64,000 bases of DNA from Olleya marilimosa CAM030 (GTDB lineage: Bacteria; Bacteroidota; Bacteroidia; Flavobacteriales; Flavobacteriaceae), in the NCBI RefSeq assembly GCF_000518485.1, contig NZ_JADR01000001.1, positions 186,001 to 250,000 on the forward strand, written 5' to 3'. The notes under the pieces are model-generated. The model searched no databases. It was given only the letters and a program-made list of their open reading frames with translations, and was not told the origin of the DNA. How positions within the stretch are numbered: the stretch's first letter is position 1; every line of letters begins with the position of its first letter. Of this stretch, positions 52,552-61,755 are shown piece after piece. The position numbers and the translations under genes are program-made.

Positions 52552-53346
52552 TTACTTTTTAACCCTAAAACTGCCTGTTTTTTCGTCAAAAACAATCATA
52601 TCTTCAGGAAACAGGTTAGAAAACGCACCTTTTTCGATTAAATTACATGGTGTGTCACTTACAATTCCCTGATCTGACATGACAATCATACTGTCGCATA
52701 ATTGGATGGCTAAATCTATTTCATGAGACGAAAATAAGATGGTTTTACCAGTATCTTTTGCTAATTTTTGAAGCAGTTTTAGGATGTATGCTTTATGATA
52801 CATATCTAAATGCGACGTAGGTTCGTCTAAAATAATTAAATCGGTATCTTGTGCTAAAGCACGAGCAATCATAACCTTTTGAAGTTGACCATCACTAAGC
52901 TCGAAACATTTTTTATGTTTTAAGTCTTCAATAGTTGTTTGCTTGATTGCATTATTTATAATTGCTACATCTGTGTCAGACAAATTTCCAACCCAATTGG
53001 TGTAAGGTTGACGTCCTAGAGCAACCAATTCAAACACGGTTAAGTTTTTTGCAGCAATAGGCTCTGTTAACACTAAACTTAAAGTTTTGGCAAGTTCTAA
53101 ATTAGAGTAGTTATCTAAACTTTGATTATTTATTAAAACTTGACCACTTAAAGGAGATATAACCTTTGTTAGTGTTTTTAAAAGTGTGGATTTACCAATC
53201 CCATTACCACCAACTAATCCAATTAATTCGCCTTTATTTAAACCAATATTAATATTTGATGCTACAATAGTTTGTGTTTTTTTAGACTGATAACCAACAG
53301 TTAAATTATCAGTTTTTAGGATGTTATGTTGGTTGTTTTCTTTCAT
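52552..53346 (-). CDS. btuD: Cobalamin/iron-type ABC transporter ATPase
   Basis: 264 aa. Walker A GGNGIGKST, signature LSDGQLQKVMIARAL, Walker B LIILDEPTSHLD, switch ILFSSHEID. It belongs to the FecE/BtuD group of siderophore-B12 importers. It is the last gene of a btuF-btuC-btuD set (1 bp after the permease), opposite a B12-riboswitch-controlled btuB, hence the B12 assignment; siderophore transport would be the alternative. Confidence 0.85.
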   Translation of the reverse strand: MKENNQHNILKTDNLTVGYQSKKTQTIVASNINIGLNKGELIGLVGGNGIGKSTLLKTLTKVISPLSGQVLINNQSLDNYSNLELAKTLSLVLTEPIAAKNLTVFELVALGRQPYTNWVGNLSDTDVAIINNAIKQTTIEDLKHKKCFELSDGQLQKVMIARALAQDTDLIILDEPTSHLDMYHKAYILKLLQKLAKDTGKTILFSSHEIDLAIQLCDSMIVMSDQGIVSDTPCNLIEKGAFSNLFPEDMIVFDEKTGSFRVKK

Positions 53347-53347
53347 T

Positions 53348-54379
53348 TTAAAAGACCATTTTACGTTGTCTTACTAACAACCAAACTACAATTGGTGCAC
53401 CAAATAAAGAGGTAATAGCATTAATAGGTAGCATGTAATCTGTGTTTGGTAATTGGGCAATACTGTCACAAATTAACATGATAATGGCACCAAATAAAAA
53501 TACAGCAGGTAATAATATTTTATGATTGGACGTGTTAAAAACTTGTCTAGTAACATGCGGAATAGCTAAGCCAATAAAGGCTATTGGTCCTGCAAAAGCA
53601 GTAATAGTACCTGCTAGTAGACTAGTAGCAATAATAATTAATAATCGACTTTGTTTAATGTTTAAGCCTAAGCTTTTAGCATAATTTTCGCCTAACAATA
53701 AGGTGTTAAGTCCTTTTATTGATAGAATGCTAAATAGGATACCAATACAATAAATGATAGCAAAAATACTAACCTCGTTCCAGTCCAAATCTCCTAAACT
53801 ACCAAAACCCCAAAAAATGTATTGCTGTAATTGTTCTGCACTACTAAAGTAGGATAGTACACTAACTATTGCAGCTGTAATACTACCAAACATTAATCCG
53901 ATAATTAATATAGCCATAGTATCTCTAACTTTTGAAGATACAATTAGGACTAATAATAACACTAAAAAACTACCTAAACTTGCAGCAATTACTAAACTCC
54001 ATTTAGTAAGTAAAAAAGTAGCTAAAAATCCACCAAAAATGCTGCTACCTAAAATAACTAATGCAACACCTAAACTTGCTCCAGAGGTAATCCCTAAGAC
54101 AAAAGGACCAGCTAAAGGATTTCTAAAAAGGGTTTGCATTAATAACCCAGAAATACCTAAACCAGAGCCTACTAATACAGCTGTAATGGCTTTTGGTAAA
54201 CGATAGTTTTGTATTATATATTGATGATTGTTTAAACTATCCGAATTTGTAAAAAAACTGTCTATAATAGTATTAAAAGTTATGGATACTGATCCTAAAC
54301 TTATGTTTACCAAAAATAATAGTACAAGCAGTATTGCTAATACTATAAAGGGAATGGTATAAGATTTGGATGTTATCAC
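53348..54379 (-). CDS. btuC: Cobalamin/iron-type ABC transporter permease (FecCD family)
   Basis: 343 aa with about ten transmembrane helices. FecCD signatures: YRLPKAITAVLVGSGLGISG, QTLFRNPLAGPFVLGITSGA and AGPIAFIGLAIPHVTRQ, the latter carrying the coupling-helix Gly. Homodimeric channel for B12 or ferric siderophore. Its start overlaps the binding-protein gene by 4 bp. Confidence 0.88.
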   Translation of the reverse strand: MITSKSYTIPFIVLAILLVLLFLVNISLGSVSITFNTIIDSFFTNSDSLNNHQYIIQNYRLPKAITAVLVGSGLGISGLLMQTLFRNPLAGPFVLGITSGASLGVALVILGSSIFGGFLATFLLTKWSLVIAASLGSFLVLLLVLIVSSKVRDTMAILIIGLMFGSITAAIVSVLSYFSSAEQLQQYIFWGFGSLGDLDWNEVSIFAIIYCIGILFSILSIKGLNTLLLGENYAKSLGLNIKQSRLLIIIATSLLAGTITAFAGPIAFIGLAIPHVTRQVFNTSNHKILLPAVFLFGAIIMLICDSIAQLPNTDYMLPINAITSLFGAPIVVWLLVRQRKMVF

Positions 54380-55533
54380 TTTAACGGTTTAAAAAAGTAA
54401 GTTTGATACTCTGGCAATAAGTCTGGATGACAAATTTTAATGATGTCCTTTAATACTAAATCAGGTCTAGATAAACCAAGTTCATAATACAAAACGCCTC
54501 CTGTTTTTCCTGTTGTATTTGCAAAAGAGTAGATAGCATTATTTTTAAAAGCATCAAACTGTGTGTAATGTGTATTAGCTGTTTGTAAAGCCTTTAGACT
54601 ACTATAATAAGATGGACTTAACCATAAATTAGCATGTTTTGCTTTTTCAAAAACAGCTTCAAAACTTAAAGCCAAACTGCCTTGAGATTTAGTGTCAGCA
54701 TATAAATAATTGATATTTGCATCTTTTAAAAATTGAGCTTCGGTACTTGTTCCATTGGGTAAATACCATACATCCTTATGCATTGCTCCACTAATGACTG
54801 TTGGTTGCTCAGTTACGCTTTGCGCTAATTGTTTTGCTGCTTTGTAGTTGGTTTCGATAGTTTTAAAAACAGAATCTGCTTGTTTTTCTTTATTAAATAA
54901 AGCACCAAAAAACTTAATCCATTCGGCTTTAGCCAAAGGTGTTTTTTCTACCCAATCACCATTATAAATTACAGGTATTCTGGCATTACTTATTGTTTTT
55001 AAAGATTTGCTTGTACCATCAACACCAAACCCAACCACTACATTTGGATTTAATTCTAATAACACTTCGGTGTTTAAACCTTCGTTTTTACCTAATTCTC
55101 TAACGTGTCCATTATCAATACGTTGTCTGATTTTTTCTGATGAAATATAATCACTACCAGGAAAACCAATCAACGATTTTTCTTCATTTAAAAGCTCTAA
55201 AGCAGGAATATGCGTTGTAGAGGTTACTACTATAGACGTTACAGGAGTAATGATTATGCCATCATATTCGTCTTTCATAAACGACGTTTTTGCAGCGTTT
55301 TCTTTACTAATTAAAACGTACTTATAGGTTTTTTCTGCTTTAGGCCAAGGGTTGTTAACGGTTAGTACTTTAAAATTGCTGTGATTTGTAATACTAAATC
55401 CTTCAGCGTAAGCGATACTATTATCCTCTTGTATTAAAGTAGGAAGTTTACTGTCAATACCTGGATCTTCCTTACAGTTTAGAAATAATAAAAATGAAAG
55501 TAATAGTAGTAAAAAAGCTTTGTTTTGTAACAT
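54376..55533 (-). CDS. btuF: Cobalamin-type ABC transporter substrate-binding lipoprotein
   Basis: Periplasmic-binding fold of the BtuF/FhuD group: residues such as DGIIITPVTSIVVTSTTHIPAL, VVGFGVDGTSKSL and NANINYLYA form the two lobes. I choose the ATG at 55533 (385 aa), because it gives a normal lipoprotein signal (MLQNKAFLLLLLSFLLFLNC); the ATG at 55587 would add 18 polar residues and overlap a divergent small gene. No riboswitch is found on this strand, although the divergent btuB has one. Confidence 0.85.
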   Translation of the reverse strand: MLQNKAFLLLLLSFLLFLNCKEDPGIDSKLPTLIQEDNSIAYAEGFSITNHSNFKVLTVNNPWPKAEKTYKYVLISKENAAKTSFMKDEYDGIIITPVTSIVVTSTTHIPALELLNEEKSLIGFPGSDYISSEKIRQRIDNGHVRELGKNEGLNTEVLLELNPNVVVGFGVDGTSKSLKTISNARIPVIYNGDWVEKTPLAKAEWIKFFGALFNKEKQADSVFKTIETNYKAAKQLAQSVTEQPTVISGAMHKDVWYLPNGTSTEAQFLKDANINYLYADTKSQGSLALSFEAVFEKAKHANLWLSPSYYSSLKALQTANTHYTQFDAFKNNAIYSFANTTGKTGGVLYYELGLSRPDLVLKDIIKICHPDLLPEYQTYFFKPLK

Positions 55534-55585
55534 TAGTAGCGCTTTAGCGGAATATTTTCCTTTAAATTTATATAAAATTTTAGTC

Positions 55586-55699
55586 ATGAGAGACGGTTCA
55601 AATTTAACAATATATATAGTAGGAGGAATTATATTATTACATTTTTTAATTGGCTTTATTTATTTAATCTATAAAATGAATAAGAAAAATGAAGAATGA
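55586..55699 (+). CDS. Candidate 37-aa single-span membrane protein
   Basis: A complete small frame, MRDGSNLTIYIVGG..., with one clear transmembrane helix (about 9-29) and a charged tail (KMNKKNEE). It fills the space between the divergent btuF gene and the B12 riboswitch. Its composition looks coding, not random, but no family is known to me and no promoter is evident. Confidence 0.4.
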   Translation: MRDGSNLTIYIVGGIILLHFLIGFIYLIYKMNKKNEE

Positions 55700-55727
55700 A
55701 TTAATTTAAAATAGTACATTCGCGCTG

Positions 55728-55928
55728 AATTTTGGTTTGACTTTGTGCTAATGCAAAGTCGATTAAAAGGGAATCTGGTTTAAATCCAGAACTGTTCCCG
55801 CAACTGTAAGTTTATGTTCAACATTGGTTGGACACCTTTTAAAGGATGTTATTCAAACTTAGACCACTGTTTTATTAAAAATGGGAAGGTAGAGTAACAT
55901 ATAACAAGTCAGGAGACCTGCCAGAATT
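55728..55928 (+). ncRNA. Cobalamin (vitamin B12) riboswitch
   Basis: The adenosylcobalamin aptamer is recognisable by its conserved blocks: AAAAGGGAATCTGGT...AACTGTTCCCGCAACTGTAA (about 55764-55808), GACCACTG (55862-55869), ATGGGAAGGT (55881-55890) and the B12 box AGTCAGGAGACCTGCC (55907-55922). P1 pairs AATTTTGG (55728-55735) with CCAGAATT (55921-55928). A hairpin at 55942-55960, 10 bp before the btuB start codon, may form the expression platform. B12 binding should lower btuB-btuG expression. Confidence 0.95.
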
Positions 55929-55970
55929 TGTCATCTAATATGATCTTCGGGAGAAAGATCTTTAAGATTT

Positions 55971-57821
55971 ATGAAAAAAACTATTGTATTACTAATTGCT
56001 GTATGTTGTAGTGTTGTGTCTTTTGCACAAACACAGCTAGACTCTGTTCAATATTTAGATGTTATTGAGCTTAGTGATATTAAGTTGAAACAAAATGCTG
56101 CAGGATTTAAAGTTACTGTTTTAAAAGACTCTGTTTTAAGTAAAAACACTTCTAATTTTACGGATTTATTACGATTTAATTCTAATATTTATTTTAAAGA
56201 AAACGGTTATGGGATGGTGTCTTCACCATCGTTTAGAGGGACTAATGCCTCGCAAACTGCTGTGATTTGGAATGGTATAAACATTAACTCTCAGTTAAAT
56301 GGTCAAACGGATTTTAATACCATAAATACCAATAACATTAATCAAGTGGTTATTAGAAATGGAGGAGGTAGTGTGCAATACGGAAGTGGAGCAATTGGAG
56401 GTAGTGTGCATTTGGATAACAGATTAAGTTTTACGAAACATTTAAAAAATGAGGTCAAACTTAACTATGGCAGTTTTGAAAGTAAAAACATTAGTCTTGT
56501 TACAGATTACGGACAAGATAAATTTGCTTTTAATTTAGGGGTAAATTTTATAGATTCTGATAACGATTACAAATATTTAGACTCTGATAAAATAAATGAA
56601 AATGGTGCATTTAATAATCTAAGTCTTAATGTTAATTTAGGGTATTTTATTTCTGAAAAAGATGTAATTAAATTATACCATCAATCTTTTATTGGTGAAC
56701 GTGAGTTTTCCGGAACAACTGCAACACCATCTAAAAGTAAATATGAAGATGAAAACTCTAGGTCGATGTTGGAATGGGTTAGTACACATCAAAACTATAA
56801 ATCTAATTTTAAAGTCGCGTATTTAAAGGAGTATTTTGAATTTTACCAAAACAAAAATTCTGAGTTTTATACTTTTGGACAAGTCAATACTTTTCTAGCA
56901 AAACATAATTTTAATTATAAATTATCTAAGCAGTTAAGTGTTACTAGTATCTTGGATTACAATCTTTTTAAAGGTGAAGGCAGTAGTTTTGGTAATCCAG
57001 AGCGATCAATCTTTTCTGCTACAGGGTTATTGCAATATAATCCAAGCACTAATTTAAACTTAGGTTTTAATGTAAGACAAGATGTGACCTCTGATTTTAC
57101 TAGTCCATTATTGTTTTCAATGGACGCTTTGATTGGGATTACCAAGTTTTATAAGGTCAAAATTAATGGGTCAAAAAATTATAGAATTCCAACATTTAAC
57201 GATTTGTTTTGGCAACCTGGAGGTAATTTTGATTTAGTGCCAGAATCGTCTTATCAATTTGATTTAGGTCATGTTTTAGACTTTAATTGGTTGCAACTAC
57301 AGTTGAATACCTACTATATTAAGTCGCAAGATTTGATACAATGGAAACCAAATATCTCTGGGTTTTGGTCACCACAAAATATAGCTGAAGCCCATAGTTA
57401 TGGTGCAGAAGTTGGTTTGACTATTAATAAAAAATATGATAATCACCAATTAACGTTTAGCTCAAATTATTCTTACACAGTTTCAGAAAATTTAGAAACT
57501 AATAAGCAATTAATTTATGTGCCTTTTCATAAAGCTAATGCCACATTAGCTTATAGCTTTAAAAGGTTTAGCGCACATTATCAGCAGCTTTTTAATGGAG
57601 ACGTCTTTACAACTTCCGATAATTTAAAAGGTCCATTTTATAGTTTACAATCTTATAATGTAGCCAACTTAGGCGTTAATTATAAAGTATTACAACATTC
57701 TAATCATGAATTAGAGTTGGGATTAAAAGTAAATAATCTGTTTAATAAACTATATCAAAACGTAGCATTTAGACCAATGCCAAACAGAAATTTTAATATT
57801 CAATTACACTATAAATTTTAA
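55971..57821 (+). CDS. btuB: TonB-dependent cobalamin receptor
   Basis: 616 aa, outer-membrane receptor. Signal peptide (about 1-19, ending SFA), plug domain (about 45-150: FTDLLRFNSNIYFKENG, GTNASQTAVIWNGI, NGGGSVQYGSGAIGGSVHL), then a beta barrel ending in an aromatic strand with terminal Phe (FNIQLHYKF). Location under the B12 riboswitch identifies the ligand as B12 or a relative. It is 8 bp upstream of the BtuG-like gene. Confidence 0.92.
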   Translation: MKKTIVLLIAVCCSVVSFAQTQLDSVQYLDVIELSDIKLKQNAAGFKVTVLKDSVLSKNTSNFTDLLRFNSNIYFKENGYGMVSSPSFRGTNASQTAVIWNGININSQLNGQTDFNTINTNNINQVVIRNGGGSVQYGSGAIGGSVHLDNRLSFTKHLKNEVKLNYGSFESKNISLVTDYGQDKFAFNLGVNFIDSDNDYKYLDSDKINENGAFNNLSLNVNLGYFISEKDVIKLYHQSFIGEREFSGTTATPSKSKYEDENSRSMLEWVSTHQNYKSNFKVAYLKEYFEFYQNKNSEFYTFGQVNTFLAKHNFNYKLSKQLSVTSILDYNLFKGEGSSFGNPERSIFSATGLLQYNPSTNLNLGFNVRQDVTSDFTSPLLFSMDALIGITKFYKVKINGSKNYRIPTFNDLFWQPGGNFDLVPESSYQFDLGHVLDFNWLQLQLNTYYIKSQDLIQWKPNISGFWSPQNIAEAHSYGAEVGLTINKKYDNHQLTFSSNYSYTVSENLETNKQLIYVPFHKANATLAYSFKRFSAHYQQLFNGDVFTTSDNLKGPFYSLQSYNVANLGVNYKVLQHSNHELELGLKVNNLFNKLYQNVAFRPMPNRNFNIQLHYKF

Positions 57822-57829
57822 ATCAAATT

Positions 57830-58876
57830 ATGAAAAAAATCATTTACTCAATTGTAACCTTATCATTATTAGTATTTTCTTGTTCTAATGATGACGATGC
57901 GTTTACACAACCAGAACCTTTAGGAGCTTATGAAAACGGAATTTTTGTAAGTGCAGAAGGTGGACCATCTTCAATTTCTTACATATCAAATGATTTTTCT
58001 GTAACAGAAAATCAAGTCTATTTTAATGTTAATAATGAAAACTTAGGCGTGTATTTACAATCTGTAGGTTTTAATAATGATAAGGCTTATATCGTTGTTG
58101 ATGCAGGAACAATCACAGTTGTTAATCGTTATACTTTTGAAAAATTAGGAACGATAGACACTGGTTTAACGTTACCAAGATATATTGCTTTTGATGGTAA
58201 TACTGCTTACGTTTCTGATTGGGCTGATCCAAATGATGCTACAGATGATTACATTGCTGTTGTAGATTTAAACTCTAATACAGTAACATCTACCATAGCT
58301 GTTGCTGAAGGACCAGAGCAAGTTTTAGTTAATTTGGATAAAGTGTTTGTATCACATAAAGGAGGTTACAATACTAATAATATAGTAACAGTAATTAATA
58401 CTGTGGATAGCACTACAGACACAATTACTGTACAATCTAAACCAGACGAAATGGCCATAAATAATCAAGGTCATTTGGTTGTGCTTTCTGGAGGTAACGA
58501 ACCATGGACAGGTAACGAAACACCAGCAGCAATAACAAAAATAAATGTTACAGATAACGCTATTGTATCATCTTTTGTTTTTGGAATAGGGCAACATCCA
58601 GGTTTAATGAGTTATAGTGATGGTAATACTTATTACATTTTAGATAATGCAGTATATGGATTGTCAGATACAGATACTAGTTTACCAACAGCTTCATTAT
58701 TTGACATTACTGCTACTAGTGCTTATGGAATGGCAGTAAAAAACAACTTGCTATATGTAACAGATGCTGGAAACTTTTCAGGAAATAGTACTTTAAAAGT
58801 ATATGATTTATCTTCTGGATCAGAAACCAATAGTTTTGACGTTGGAGTTATTGCTTCTAAAGTGTACTTCAACTAA
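57830..58876 (+). CDS. BtuG-like surface beta-propeller lipoprotein
   Basis: 348 aa. Lipobox LVFSCSND (Cys18 region) followed by an acidic stretch, then repeating YVTN-type blades (AFDGNTAYVSDW, VAVVDLNSNTVT, VVTVINTVDSTTDTITV). DUF5074/YncE-type propellers paired with BtuB act in Bacteroides as BtuG, which captures B12 at the cell surface and passes it to BtuB. The gene pair and riboswitch here make the same role likely. Confidence 0.88.
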   Translation: MKKIIYSIVTLSLLVFSCSNDDDAFTQPEPLGAYENGIFVSAEGGPSSISYISNDFSVTENQVYFNVNNENLGVYLQSVGFNNDKAYIVVDAGTITVVNRYTFEKLGTIDTGLTLPRYIAFDGNTAYVSDWADPNDATDDYIAVVDLNSNTVTSTIAVAEGPEQVLVNLDKVFVSHKGGYNTNNIVTVINTVDSTTDTITVQSKPDEMAINNQGHLVVLSGGNEPWTGNETPAAITKINVTDNAIVSSFVFGIGQHPGLMSYSDGNTYYILDNAVYGLSDTDTSLPTASLFDITATSAYGMAVKNNLLYVTDAGNFSGNSTLKVYDLSSGSETNSFDVGVIASKVYFN

Positions 58877-58908
58877 GAAATAGTTAATAAAACCACAAAC
58901 CAACCATT

Positions 58909-58939
58909 AAAAAGCCTCTAAATTATTTAGAGGCTTTTT
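58909..58939. terminator. Bidirectional terminator
   Basis: AAAAGCCTCTAAA, 3-nt loop plus, TTTAGAGGCTTTT, between convergent btuG-like and Dph6-like genes. Confidence 0.9.
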
Positions 58940-58963
58940 TATATTTTATACTTAAGGTGATAG

Positions 58964-59683
58964 TTACGGAATTAAGTCACAATACCAAACACCATAGGTT
59001 TCGGCATCACTTTTACAGATATCATTATCATTGGTTTTAGGCGCATTATATTCTCGGTATACTTTTTCTCCAATGGTAAACGGGATTGGGTTTTTAAAGA
59101 TTGGCCCATCAAAACAAAAGGTATGGAATTCGCCATTTTCTCCGCAAGGATCAACACCTTCAGGTAGGTTGTCTATAAAATTTTCATCTATAATAGTCCC
59201 AACAAAATCTTTATCAAAGTATTTAGAATTAGCACAAACCACTATGGTTTTAAAACCGAGCGCCAAAAACTCAGTAATAAGTTGTTTTGTATCGCGCTTC
59301 CATAATGGAAATATAGCTTTTATGTTTTGGGAGGCTAATTGGGTTTCTCTGTACATTTTTAAGTCCTCTAAATAGATGTCGCCAAAAGCACTATGTGTAA
59401 AATTGTCATCCTTTAACGTGGTTACAGTCTTTAGCATAATGTCTTCATAAGTGTCCATGCTTGGCATTTCTGGAAGTTCTATTAGACTGGATTTAATACC
59501 TAAAGCTTCGGTTTGTGCAATTAACAATACTTTACGTAAACCATGCATAGTTACACGATTATAGTGTGTATTTACTGTGGTAATTAATTGTTCAACAGAA
59601 TAAGTTTCGTCTTGTAATAAATGGTAAAGTGCTAAAGCAGAATCTTTACCTGAACTCCAGTTAAAATAAGTTTTATGTCCCAA
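58964..59683 (-). CDS. Dph6-like ATP pyrophosphatase
   Basis: 239 aa, adenine nucleotide alpha-hydrolase fold. The PP-loop is SSGKDSALAL near the N-terminus. C-terminal EGVDPCGENGEFHTFCFDGP is the Dph6/MJ0570 family signature. Eukaryotic/archaeal Dph6 amidates diphthine on EF2, a substrate bacteria lack, so the bacterial protein must do something else; its position beside B12 uptake genes, as in other Bacteroidota, suggests a corrinoid-related amidation. Inference only. Confidence 0.85.
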   Translation of the reverse strand: MGHKTYFNWSSGKDSALALYHLLQDETYSVEQLITTVNTHYNRVTMHGLRKVLLIAQTEALGIKSSLIELPEMPSMDTYEDIMLKTVTTLKDDNFTHSAFGDIYLEDLKMYRETQLASQNIKAIFPLWKRDTKQLITEFLALGFKTIVVCANSKYFDKDFVGTIIDENFIDNLPEGVDPCGENGEFHTFCFDGPIFKNPIPFTIGEKVYREYNAPKTNDNDICKSDAETYGVWYCDLIP

Positions 59684-59699
59684 TAGGTTTTGCGTTTCT

Positions 59700-61136
59700 T
59701 TATTTAAATACGTTTAATCCTTCACTATCAATGTACATATTGTCCTTTGTAATTGTGTTAAGCTTAGAGTAATCTTCTATTTTTAAGGTATTTAACATAG
59801 GTTGGTTACTAAAACGTCCATTACCAGTTATATGCTGTATGGCTCTTGCTAGAAGTGGTTCGTCTTGTTGCCCTAAAATACCGTAGTTTGCTACGTTTTC
59901 TTCTAAAGTTAATGTTGGTATCAAACCAGTTTCATATTCAAAAAAACCATCAGCATTTTCGCTTTTACCAACTAAAGGCTGCATTGCCCAAGTATGATTT
60001 GGATTAATACCTGTGGTGCAACTATAATTACAACTTGGACTATCATATAAGGTGGTTGAAAACTCATTTTTACCAACAGTAACATCACCAATATGTATTA
60101 CATCAAGGTAAGGTCTTAAGCAATTTATAACCAACTCACTAGCAGATGCAGAGCTACCTTGCGCTAAAATGTATACTTTATTTAGGTTTAAGGTATTAAT
60201 AGATGTACCGTCAGAGAGTTGATTTGTAAAATATTTATTAACCTGCTCATCGGTTAGGATGGCTTGTATTTTATTATTCCATTGTTGTTTTAAAAATACT
60301 GAGGTTGTTGGTTCTCCAGCAATCATACTTCCTAAATTAATAGCACTATTAACACTACCTCCTGGGTTGTAACGCAAATCTAGGACTAAGTCTTGGACAC
60401 CTTCTGCAGCAAATTGACCAAAAATACTATTAAGCTGTTGGTCATAACCGCTTGTAAAACGATTATACATTAAATAACCAACTTTAATACCTTCCACAGT
60501 AAAGGTATTAGCTATTAAAATCGGATTTTCTTCATAAACTTGTTTAGTAAGCGTAACGGTTTGACCTGTTAAAACAAGATTGTCGGATGTATCCAATTCG
60601 GCAAGACCAATAGTATAGGTATCGTTTCCAAAAAATAATAAGTTTCTGTAATTGTTTTCAGTTAATTGTATTCCGTCTACGGTTAAAAAAAAGTTTCCAC
60701 GTTGTAAGTTGTTTGTAGATGCGCTTGTATTTGGTAATACATATTGTACAACACCAAAAGCATTGCTGCCACCATCAATTAAACCAACACCAAATTCCAT
60801 TCCGTTACTTTTAGACACACCATTTAAAGTATTGTTTAAAGCAAAATAATCGTCTACAATCCAACTAAAACGGTCTTGATCAGATAATAAGCTATAAAAC
60901 ATTTGATCAGGCGTATCAAAACTATTTAAAAATTCAGAGTAATCTGTGGTATCTAAAAACCGGTCATCTGCCAAGTCTATAACTTGATCCTGCCAATAAT
61001 ACCACGTATTTAGTCCAGACCAAATAAAGTCTTTAATCTCTGTGTCAGAGATTGGGTTGTCGTCCATATCTTCATAACAGCCTAAAATAATAAACGGAAG
61101 TATAAGGACTAGGTATTTTATATTAATAATTTTCAT
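59700..61136 (-). CDS. S41-family peptidase lipoprotein
   Basis: 478 aa. Lipobox at ILGCYED (Cys20). A CtpA-like core: a PDZ-like region (about 130-190, LQRGNFFLTVDGIQL), then the tail-specific protease domain with DLRYNPGG, catalytic Ser in QGSSASASELV and the Lys in VTVGKNEF. It processes or degrades envelope proteins. It lies 16 bp upstream of the Dph6-like gene and diverges from ECF module 3. Confidence 0.88.
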   Translation of the reverse strand: MKIINIKYLVLILPFIILGCYEDMDDNPISDTEIKDFIWSGLNTWYYWQDQVIDLADDRFLDTTDYSEFLNSFDTPDQMFYSLLSDQDRFSWIVDDYFALNNTLNGVSKSNGMEFGVGLIDGGSNAFGVVQYVLPNTSASTNNLQRGNFFLTVDGIQLTENNYRNLLFFGNDTYTIGLAELDTSDNLVLTGQTVTLTKQVYEENPILIANTFTVEGIKVGYLMYNRFTSGYDQQLNSIFGQFAAEGVQDLVLDLRYNPGGSVNSAINLGSMIAGEPTTSVFLKQQWNNKIQAILTDEQVNKYFTNQLSDGTSINTLNLNKVYILAQGSSASASELVINCLRPYLDVIHIGDVTVGKNEFSTTLYDSPSCNYSCTTGINPNHTWAMQPLVGKSENADGFFEYETGLIPTLTLEENVANYGILGQQDEPLLARAIQHITGNGRFSNQPMLNTLKIEDYSKLNTITKDNMYIDSEGLNVFK

Positions 61137-61196
61137 AGCGCTAAAGGTTCTTTTTCATTATAAAAGTACTTACTTTATTTTATATTGAAAATAAAT

Positions 61197-61226
61197 TGTA
61201 ACAATTATAATAGTTGTTCGTCGTAA
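61197..61226 (+). promoter_or_regulatory. Probable ECF-type promoter of sigma module 3
   Basis: TGTAAC (61197-61202), 16 bp, CGTCGTAA (61219-61226), 19 bp before the ATG of the module 3 sigma gene. AAC in the -35 and CGTC in the -10 are classic ECF promoter features, and differ from the CAAGTT/CATCTAAA pair of module 1. Confidence 0.6.
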
Positions 61227-61245
61227 TAGAAACCAACCAACCAAA

Positions 61246-61755
61246 ATGACGCAGTCAGAGTTTTTAAAATTAGTAATGCCTTTTAAAGATAAGGTCTTTC
61301 GTTTAGCAAAACGATTACTAGTGTCTAGAGAAGAAGCAGAAGATGCCACTCAAGAGGTGTTGTTAAAATTATGGCGAAACAAAAGTCAGATAGAAAATTA
61401 TAAAAATGTGGAAGCATTTTCCATGACCATGACTAAAAACTTTTGTTTAGATAAATTAAAGTCGAAACAGTCGCAAAATTTAAAAATAGTACATAGTAAT
61501 TATCAAGACCATAATGTTGCATTACAAAAGCAAATAGAATTAAATGATAGTTTACAATGGGTTGCAAAGATTATTGAAGATTTGCCTGAACAGCAAAAAA
61601 TGGTAGTCCAATTAAGAGATATAGAGCAATATGATTTTGATGAGATAGCAAAAATGTTAGATATGAATCCTACAGCTGTACGTGTAGCACTATCAAGAGC
61701 AAGAAAAATTATAAGAGAAAAATTAACTAATACACATAATTATGGTATTAAATAA
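61246..61755 (+). CDS. ECF RNA polymerase sigma factor (module 3)
   Basis: 169 aa. Region 2: SREEAEDATQEVLLKLWRNK and FSMTMTKNFCLDKLKSK; region 4: LPEQQKMVVQLRDIEQYDFDEI and NPTAVRVALSRARKII. It overlaps the next gene by 14 bp. The promoter just upstream looks ECF-dependent, so autoregulation is likely. The downstream effectors are DUF4252 proteins. Confidence 0.92.
   Translation: MTQSEFLKLVMPFKDKVFRLAKRLLVSREEAEDATQEVLLKLWRNKSQIENYKNVEAFSMTMTKNFCLDKLKSKQSQNLKIVHSNYQDHNVALQKQIELNDSLQWVAKIIEDLPEQQKMVVQLRDIEQYDFDEIAKMLDMNPTAVRVALSRARKIIREKLTNTHNYGIK

Noticed and set aside
56734-56741. Further CATCTAAA matches inside coding sequence (btuB here; also at about 17392 in purL and 28454 in the BNR lipoprotein).
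   Set aside because: None has CAAGTT 14-15 bp upstream.
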